9,932 nucleotides of DNA, from NCBI GenBank assembly GCA_964641945.1, contig CAZXLQ010000199.1, positions 1 through 9,932 of the forward strand, given 5' to 3'. Numbering within the stretch: position 1 is the first letter of the stretch; every line of letters starts with the position of its first letter. This stretch comes from JADIYM01 sp964641945. Its GTDB lineage: Bacteria > Acidobacteriota > Blastocatellia > UBA7656 > JADIYM01. Made by a program: the position numbers and the translations under genes. Shown piece by piece: positions 5,966 to 9,932 of this stretch. The notes under the pieces were generated by a model. The model was not told where the DNA came from. It saw nothing but the letters and a program-made list of their open reading frames with translations, and searched no databases.

Positions 5966-6912
5966 CTCCAGGCGCCGTCCGCATTGCCAGCATCGCGGTC
6001 ATCACGATCGCAGCGGTGGCCTTCGGATGGCTCGCGGTAGCCGCACTCGTCGCGGACTCGGGGCCGGGCGAAACGCTCGTCGTGACCGAAAGCGACGATA
6101 TCAGCGAAGACCTGGTCGTAATGGGACGGTCCGTCGAGATAGTGGGACACGTCCGGGGCGGCGTGCTCGCTCTCGGGGGCGACGTCACCGTCAACGGCTC
6201 GGTCGATGGCGACGTGGCCTCCATTGGCGGATCCGTGATCCAGGCGTCCGGCAGCCACATCAGCGGCGACGTCCTGATCGTGGGCGGGCACTACAAGCCC
6301 GCCGACAACAAGCAGTGTCGCGGAGCCGGGACCGAGACGGTCGTGATGGCCGGTAGCGGCCAACAGTTGCGGGACTTCTTTGCGAATCCGACGCGAGAGC
6401 TGCTCGTGCCCGAGCTCGACCGGAACTACCTCGGGTGGCGCATAGCGGCGGCATTGTCGTCCTTCCTGCTCGCGATCATTCTGGTCGCCATCGCGCCCGC
6501 CCAGGTCAGCAAGGCGTCCGAGAGACTGTCGGCGGACGCGCTGCGAATTGGTGCGATAGGACTCGTAGGGACGCTCGCCGGCGTCCTCCTCGTCGGCCTT
6601 ACCCTCGTTGCCCTGCCGGGGCCGTTTTCGGCCGTAATCTCGGGATTGCTCCTGCTTGCGGTGATCGTCATCCAGCTGTTCGGCCGTGTCGTCGCCTATT
6701 TTCTCGTCGGGCGATGGCTCCAGCGTCGTCTTCTCGGTGAGCGAAGCCGGTCACAGAGTGTGGCGCTCCTGCTCGGAGTGCTCGCGCTGGCCTTTCTCGG
6801 CTCGCTCCCGGTCGTGGGAGCCCTGCTCGTCTTCGGAATATTCATCCTGAGCATCGGGCTCGTGTTGACTATCCCGGCCACGGTGCCTCCGACCCCTGCC
6901 ACGCCCGACTGA
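5962..6912 (+). CDS. bactofilin-like domain fused to a multi-pass membrane region
   Basis: A 316-aa protein. A hydrophobic signal or membrane anchor (residues 7-31) leads into about 80 residues of short beta-turns rich in G, D and V: EDLVVMGRSVEIVGHVRGGV, ALGGDVTVNGSVDGDVASIGGSV, GSHISGDVLIVGG. This is the right-handed beta-helix pattern of bactofilin/polymer-forming domains, but only a few turns long. The second half has hydrophobic helices at about 160-181, 195-220, 223-249 and 266-305 (probably two). A single cysteine (C119) follows the helix domain. The start overlaps the anti-sigma stop as ATGA and has no ribosome site of its own, so it is probably translated by coupling. Given a cleaved or inserted first helix, the beta domain should face the periplasm, unlike cytoplasmic bactofilins. 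It may sense or transmit the envelope signal for the sigma system; this is inference. Confidence 0.85.
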   Translation: MTPGAVRIASIAVITIAAVAFGWLAVAALVADSGPGETLVVTESDDISEDLVVMGRSVEIVGHVRGGVLALGGDVTVNGSVDGDVASIGGSVIQASGSHISGDVLIVGGHYKPADNKQCRGAGTETVVMAGSGQQLRDFFANPTRELLVPELDRNYLGWRIAAALSSFLLAIILVAIAPAQVSKASERLSADALRIGAIGLVGTLAGVLLVGLTLVALPGPFSAVISGLLLLAVIVIQLFGRVVAYFLVGRWLQRRLLGERSRSQSVALLLGVLALAFLGSLPVVGALLVFGIFILSIGLVLTIPATVPPTPATPD

Positions 6913-6933
6913 CGAGGTCTCCCGGCTTGCGAC

Positions 6934-6953
6934 ACGAAGCGTAAGTGCTTCGT
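6934..6953 (+). terminator. hairpin after the sigma operon
   Basis: ACGAAGC (6934-6940) and GCTTCGT (6947-6953) form a perfect seven-bp stem with loop GTAAGT, 21 bases after the stop of the bactofilin-like gene. Only two T at the 3' edge follow, so termination may be inefficient or Rho-aided. Confidence 0.4.
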
Positions 6954-7040
6954 TGTGACGGCGATTGCGGTTATCCTGCCGCCACACTCTCCCGCGTCAC
7001 CGGCTTCAACCTGCCGGCGCGGAAGCAGACTCATCAGCAC

Positions 7041-7045
7041 GGAGG
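7041..7045 (+). promoter_or_regulatory. ribosome binding site deciding the ppgK start
   Basis: GGAGG lies six bases before the ATG at 7052, the best Shine-Dalgarno match in the window. It supports the start that keeps the basic tail but excludes the 29 extra residues of the longer frame. Confidence 0.7.
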
Positions 7046-7051
7046 CTCGGA

Positions 7052-7840
7052 ATGGCTACTCGAAGACCAACAGCGGCCGCGAAGGCGCGCCCCAAGGCCG
7101 CTGCGAAGAAGACCGCGTCGCCCACTCGCGCCGCAAAGGCCGCGAAGAAGCCGCTCGTCACGCTCGCGGTCGACATCGGCGGGACCGGTGTCAAGACGAT
7201 GCTCCTCGACGAGAGCGGTTCCCCCGTTTCGGAACGTCTGCGTGACGAGACGCCCAAACCTGCAGAGCCAGTGCCCATTGTCGACATCATCGTGGCGCAA
7301 GCGGCGAAACACGGTGCGTTCGACCGGGTCTCTGTCGGCTTCCCGGGCGTCGTGCACGACGGGGTCGTGGCGACGGCGCCCAATCTCGACAAGAGCTGGG
7401 CCGGGGTCGATCTCGCCGCGACGCTCGCCGAGCGGCTGGGCAAGCCCACGCGAGTGCTCAACGATGCAGACGTGCAGGGCTTCGGAGCAATTGCCGGCAA
7501 GGGCGTCGAGCTCGTCGTGACGCTTGGTACCGGACTCGGGTCGGCGCTTTTCGTCGACGGCCGGCTCGTGCCGAACCTCGAGCTCGCGCATCACGCATTC
7601 CGCGACGGCAAGACCTATGAGGAGTGTGTCGGCGCCAAGGCGCTCGCCAAGCTCGGCAAGAAGCGCTGGAACAAGCAGGTGCGCAAGGCCATCGAGCAGC
7701 TCGACCACGCTATCAACTACCACGCGCTCTTCATCGGCGGTGGCAATGCGAAGAAGCTGGAAGGCGATCTGCCGGCTCGCACGTCTGTCGTCAGCAACGC
7801 GTGCGGCCTGCTTGGCGGCATTGCACTCTGGCGGAACTGA
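7052..7840 (+). CDS. ppgK: polyphosphate glucokinase (ROK family) with basic N-terminal tail
   Basis: A 262-aa sugar kinase that likely phosphorylates glucose using polyphosphate and possibly ATP. ROK motifs are present: phosphate-binding LAVDIGGTGVK (38-48), FPGVVHDGVVATAPNLDKSW (98-117), the catalytic Asp in VLNDAD (136-141), LGTGLGSALFVDG (158-170), a reduced ELAHH (177-181, compare the EFGH of mycobacterial PPGK) and the C-terminal FIGGGNAKKL (227-236). The ROK zinc motif CxCGxxGC is absent, as in PPGKs. The overall length and NLDKSW match PPGK better than ATP-glucokinases. Residues 1-34 form an unusual Lys/Arg/Ala/Pro tail (KARPKAAAKK, AAKAAKKP) like histone H1 or AlgP tails. GGAGG at 7041-7045, six bases before the ATG, fixes the start; an in-frame ATG at 6965 has no such site. 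It faces pip, with a hairpin between. Confidence 0.85.
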   Translation: MATRRPTAAAKARPKAAAKKTASPTRAAKAAKKPLVTLAVDIGGTGVKTMLLDESGSPVSERLRDETPKPAEPVPIVDIIVAQAAKHGAFDRVSVGFPGVVHDGVVATAPNLDKSWAGVDLAATLAERLGKPTRVLNDADVQGFGAIAGKGVELVVTLGTGLGSALFVDGRLVPNLELAHHAFRDGKTYEECVGAKALAKLGKKRWNKQVRKAIEQLDHAINYHALFIGGGNAKKLEGDLPARTSVVSNACGLLGGIALWRN

Positions 7841-7851
7841 CCGAAACGGGG

Positions 7852-7873
7852 GCGCCCGGCATCGGGCGCCCTC
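7852..7873. terminator. GC-rich hairpin between convergent ppgK and pip
   Basis: GGGCGCCCG (7852-7860) and CGGGCGCCC (7865-7873) form a perfect nine-bp stem with loop GCAT, in the 58 bases between two convergent genes. No T tract follows on either strand. The core is shared with the hairpin at 8895-8935. Confidence 0.55.
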
Positions 7874-7898
7874 GATTCGATCCATGTCACGTGGCCGC

Positions 7899-8846
7899 TC
7901 AGGCCGACCGGAACCGGTCGGTCGCGTCGAGCAAGGCCGAGACGATCCCAGGCTCGGAAACGGCGTGTCCCGCGTCCGGGATGACGTGGAACTCGGCCTC
8001 CGGCCACGCCCGGTGCAGATCCCAGGCGCTCATGATCGGGCATACGACGTCGTACCGTCCCTGAACGATCACGGCTGGAATGTGACGGATTCGATCGACG
8101 TTTTCGATCAGCCAGTTGTCGGTATCGAAGAACGCCTTGTTGACGAAGTAGTGGCACTCGATCCGTGCGAGTGAGAGGGCCAGGTGGGGCTCGTCGAATC
8201 GAGCGATGGCGTCCGGATCGGGAATGAGCTTGCTCGTGCTGCCCTCCCAGACACTCCATGCCCGCGCGGCCGACAGCCGGACCGCTTCGTCGTCGCTTGT
8301 CAGTCGCCGGTAGTAGGCCTCGATGACGTCGTCGCGTTCCGCCTCGGGAATTTCGGCTATGTACTTCTCGAAGAGATCCGGATAGATCGCGTCGGCGCCC
8401 TGCTGGTAGAACCAGATCAGTTCCTTGCGCCGGCAGAGGAAGATGCCTCGGAGCACCAGGGCGCGACATGTGTTCGGGTGCGTTTCCGCGTATGCGAGGG
8501 CCAGGGTGCTACCCCAGGAACCACCGAAGACGACCCAAGTGTCGATTCCGAGGTGTTCGCGAAGTCGCTCGATGTCATCGACGAGGTGCCACGTCGTGTT
8601 GTCATCGAGGTTGGCGTGCGGCGTGCTCTGGCCGGATCCGCGCTGATCGAAGAGCACGATCCGGTAGGCCTGTGGATCGAAATACTGGCGATAGTCGGCC
8701 TTGGTTCCGCCGCCGGGGCCGCCGTGGAGGAAGACCACGGGCGTCCCATCGGGATTCCCCGACTGTTCGTAGTAGAGCGTGTGAACGGGAGAGACCGGAA
8801 GCATCCCGGTATCGTAGGGCTCGATCGGCGGGTAGAGCGTTCGCAT
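7899..8846 (-). CDS. pip: proline iminopeptidase (S33, alpha/beta hydrolase)
   Basis: A 315-aa cytoplasmic peptidase releasing N-terminal proline from peptides. The start MRTLYPPIEPYDTGML and the segment LYYEQSGNPDGTPVVFLHGGPGGG (oxyanion-hole HGGPG at 41-45) are typical, as are FDQRGSGQS (66-74) and the nucleophile elbow GGSWGS (108-113). The catalytic triad is visible as S110, D266 (in VQGRYDVVCP) and H294 (in PDAGHA), the same numbers as in the Xanthomonas enzyme, so the length and start are very probably right. Cap-domain motifs (FLCRRKELIWFYQQGA, WSVWEG) are intact. The ribosome site is poor: GGAG lies 13 bases upstream. The SRPBCC gene lies upstream on the same strand, but a strong hairpin separates them, so co-transcription is uncertain. 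Confidence 0.96.
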   Translation of the reverse strand: MRTLYPPIEPYDTGMLPVSPVHTLYYEQSGNPDGTPVVFLHGGPGGGTKADYRQYFDPQAYRIVLFDQRGSGQSTPHANLDDNTTWHLVDDIERLREHLGIDTWVVFGGSWGSTLALAYAETHPNTCRALVLRGIFLCRRKELIWFYQQGADAIYPDLFEKYIAEIPEAERDDVIEAYYRRLTSDDEAVRLSAARAWSVWEGSTSKLIPDPDAIARFDEPHLALSLARIECHYFVNKAFFDTDNWLIENVDRIRHIPAVIVQGRYDVVCPIMSAWDLHRAWPEAEFHVIPDAGHAVSEPGIVSALLDATDRFRSA

Positions 8847-8894
8847 GGGTAGGTGGTGACTCCAACGATTGATTGGGTTGGGGAGCAGTGAACG

Positions 8895-8935
8895 GGCAGG
8901 GCGCCCGTGCGCAACCCGCGCTCGGGCGCCCTGCC
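8895..8935 (-). terminator. 13-bp perfect hairpin after the SRPBCC gene
   Basis: GGCAGGGCGCCCG (8895-8907) and CGGGCGCCCTGCC (8923-8935) pair perfectly around a 15-base loop. It lies 31 bases past the stop of the SRPBCC gene and 48 bases before the pip start, both minus strand. There is no T tract. It contains the same GGGCGCCCG/CGGGCGCCC core as the hairpin behind ppgK. Confidence 0.5.
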
Positions 8936-8966
8936 GGCCGTGATGTCGACGCCAGGCTTGCGAGCG

Positions 8967-9407
8967 TCAGGCAGAGGCCGCGCTGCCGCCTTCGACGAAT
9001 TCCTTGAAAGTCTCGAGTTCCTTGGGCAATTCGACGCAGGGGTCCTCGTGGAGCACCTTGGCGAGAGCCTCGCCGATCTTTCCGAGCGGCGCGTGATATT
9101 CCATCTCCACGGCAACACGCGTCGACGTCGGCGAAAGCTCCGTGAAGGCGACTTTGCCGAAGAAATCGACATCGCCGGTCAGCGTGCGCCACTGGAACGA
9201 CTCGCGCTCGTGGAGATTCGTGAGCTCGAAGTGGCACTCGACCTTGCCAACGGGCGTCGACACCTTGGCAACGGCCGTGCGATCGCCCGTATCGGTGACT
9301 TCGGCCAGAAACGGAATGAACTTGGGCCAGTTCTCAAAGTCCCGCCACACCGCGTACGCGCGATCGAGCGAGACGTTGACGTCGATGCTGTGTGAGGCGT
9401 TGCTCAT
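8967..9407 (-). CDS. SRPBCC-fold protein (polyketide cyclase/dehydrase-like)
   Basis: A 146-aa cytoplasmic protein with the helix-grip pattern of the SRPBCC superfamily: an opening strand HSIDVNVSLDRAYAVWRDFENWPKFIPF (residues 6-33), then alternating beta strands (TAVAKVSTPVGKVECHFELT, SFQWRTLTGDVDFFGKVAFTEL, TRVAVEMEYHAP) and a long C-terminal helix (about 111-140, GEALAKVLHE to LETFKEFVEG). The DRAYAVWRDFENWPKF stretch is the usual coenzyme Q-binding/cyclase-like signature. Such proteins bind hydrophobic ligands in a central cavity; the ligand here is unknown and no catalytic residues can be named. The start is set by AAGGAG (minus strand, 9422-9417) nine bases before the ATG; longer frames run into the repeat region. 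An extended -10 (TGATACAAA) is present upstream on the minus strand, without a good -35. Confidence 0.88.
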   Translation of the reverse strand: MSNASHSIDVNVSLDRAYAVWRDFENWPKFIPFLAEVTDTGDRTAVAKVSTPVGKVECHFELTNLHERESFQWRTLTGDVDFFGKVAFTELSPTSTRVAVEMEYHAPLGKIGEALAKVLHEDPCVELPKELETFKEFVEGGSAASA

Positions 9408-9416
9408 GACGATTCG

Positions 9417-9422
9417 CTCCTT
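9417..9422 (-). promoter_or_regulatory. ribosome binding site deciding the SRPBCC start
   Basis: The minus strand reads AAGGAG, nine bases before the ATG at 9407. It rules out the 105-residue N-terminal extension that the open frame would allow. Confidence 0.7.
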
Positions 9423-9558
9423 CGTGAAATGGTCCCTCGCAACGTTTGTATCACTGAGGTCGCGGCAAGTACACCGCATGAGGGAGTCCGAGCTCCCAAG
9501 CTTCTTGGTCTTCGCCACCTGTGGACTTCGTGCCTCGGTGCTCCCTGTATGGCCACGC

Positions 9559-9597
9559 CTGTGCCGTCGGCTTGCAGAGTTCCGCCTTGCGGCACAG
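9559..9597. repeat. 8-bp inverted repeat, 23-base spacer
   Basis: CTGTGCCG at 9559-9566 and CGGCACAG at 9590-9597 are exact inverted copies. The loop contains a smaller CCGC/GCGG stem near 9582-9592 that competes with it. No function can be assigned. Confidence 0.45.
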
Positions 9598-9632
9598 CCG
9601 CACCCACGATGATGAAACGCCTGGTCTTTCCG

Positions 9633-9649
9633 CGACCGCGGAGCGGTCG
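9633..9649. repeat. 17-bp palindrome P, copy 1
   Basis: CGACCGC, GGA, GCGGTCG: seven-bp perfect arms. It lies nine bases before long hairpin repeat copy 1. The same 17 bases recur at 9728-9744 and, inverted, at 9837-9853. Confidence 0.75.
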
Positions 9650-9658
9650 ATGTAATAG

Positions 9659-9717
9659 CCGTGGGTCGCGCGCGGGCGAGTGCAACGAGCCCCCGCGTGA
9701 CCCGCGGAACCACCAGC
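9659..9717. repeat. long hairpin direct repeat H, copy 1
   Basis: Positions 9663-9717 are identical over 55 bases to 9878-9932; adding four bases on the left gives 59 with one T/C difference. Each copy folds into a hairpin: here 9659-9667 pairs with 9699-9707, then further pairs follow (CGCG with CGCG) across one G-U. The T/C difference keeps the pairing, as a G-U instead of G-C, in plus-strand RNA. Confidence 0.8.
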
Positions 9718-9727
9718 CACAACGCGC

Positions 9728-9744
9728 CGACCGCGGAGCGGTCG
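9728..9744. repeat. 17-bp palindrome P, copy 2
   Basis: Identical to the copy at 9633-9649 in the same orientation (loop GGA). It begins ten bases after the end of repeat H copy 1. Confidence 0.75.
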
Positions 9745-9836
9745 CATCTTCAGTCCCAAAGTTAACGTGCGTTGCAGGCGATAGCGTGCTCGTCGAGTAC
9801 TTGCTTCCCTCTTGCAATACAGTTCGCCATACGGTG

Positions 9837-9853
9837 CGACCGCTCCGCGGTCG
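9837..9853. repeat. 17-bp palindrome P, copy 3 (inverted)
   Basis: Exact reverse complement of copies 1 and 2 (CGACCGC, TCC, GCGGTCG). It lies 20 bases before repeat H copy 2. Confidence 0.75.
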
Positions 9854-9873
9854 GACCGAGGTGGGCGCCGGTA

Positions 9874-9932
9874 CCGCGGGTCGCGCGCGGGCGAGTGCAA
9901 CGAGCCCCCGCGTGACCCGCGGAACCACCAGC
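9874..9932. repeat. long hairpin direct repeat H, copy 2 (runs to the window edge)
   Basis: Second copy of the 55-base repeat (9878-9932), 215 bases after the first. The stem pairs CCGCGGGTC (9874-9882) with GACCCGCGG (9914-9922), continues through four more pairs after one G-U, and closes on a loop around GAGTGCAACGAG. The repeat may continue past the last base given. Confidence 0.8.

Larger units (their letters stand above)
9408..9932. other. 525-base gene-free region rich in palindromes
   Basis: No reading frame here has a recognisable product; the open frames run across repeats and change family with each frame. Besides the repeats listed separately it holds GGGAG/CTCCC (9482-9497), CCAAG/CTTGG (9496-9508) and an eight-bp inverted repeat CTGTGCCG/CGGCACAG (9559-9566 and 9590-9597). 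The stretch 9745-9836 is less GC-rich than its surroundings and shows nothing I recognise. The left end should contain the SRPBCC promoter. Confidence 0.55.

Noticed and set aside
5644..6912. Longer start (422 aa) for the bactofilin-like protein
   Set aside because: The extension overlaps most of the anti-sigma gene in another frame and is arginine/histidine-rich. The ATGA overlap at 5962 followed by a membrane anchor is far more plausible.
7034..7885. 283-aa minus-strand frame opposite ppgK
   Set aside because: Antisense to an intact ROK kinase; no domain is recognisable.
9404..9932. 149-174-aa minus-strand frames over the right-end repeats
   Set aside because: They translate the hairpin repeats, giving arginine- and proline-rich products such as PRVTRGLVALARARP twice, as expected from repeat DNA rather than a gene.
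9633..9932. CRISPR array
   Set aside because: Repeats are too few, differ in length and orientation, and the spacing is irregular; no cas gene is in the window.

Overview
This is a GC-rich bacterial window with strong G/C preference at third codon positions. Sec-type signal peptides, an ECF sigma/anti-sigma pair, a bactofilin-like membrane protein and a class I dihydroorotase suggest a Gram-negative bacterium, perhaps a deltaproteobacterial (Myxococcota/Binatota-like) or Acidobacteria/Gemmatimonadota-like lineage. The phylum cannot be fixed from the sequence alone. There are no rRNA or tRNA genes, CRISPR arrays, complete insertion sequences or phage genes.

Left part (1-1350): a stand-alone LytTR DNA-binding protein on the minus strand ends at tandem terminator-like hairpins. 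It is divergent from a small exported protein (934-1263), which ends at a very strong bidirectional hairpin. That hairpin is shared with the convergent, exported HEAT-repeat protein (1373-2746, minus). A 291-bp leader region precedes the HEAT gene.

Centre (3044-7840): a 58-aa acidic protein (minus) and pyrC (plus) diverge from an 83-bp region. Two back-to-back sigma70-like promoters there appear to overlap a 19-bp palindrome, and both transcripts would be nearly leaderless. Behind pyrC lies a three-gene regulatory unit: an ECF sigma factor, a zinc-finger membrane anti-sigma factor, and a bactofilin-like multi-pass membrane protein whose start overlaps the anti-sigma stop (ATGA). A GAAACTT element before the sigma gene could be an autoregulatory -35. 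Next comes a ROK-family polyphosphate glucokinase with a histone-H1-like Lys/Ala/Pro tail.

Right part (7841-9932): proline iminopeptidase and an SRPBCC-fold protein, both minus. GC-rich hairpins sharing the core GGGCGCCCG follow ppgK and the SRPBCC gene. The last 525 bases contain no convincing gene. They hold short palindromes and a 55-bp hairpin-forming direct repeat present twice, the second copy running to the window edge. This resembles REP/BIME-type intergenic repeats.

Most genes are ordinary housekeeping or accessory genes. The parts most worth a second look are the sigma/anti-sigma/bactofilin unit, the divergent pyrC promoter, the tailed polyphosphate glucokinase and the repeat module at the right end. 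I do not see a clearly new defence or mobile system.
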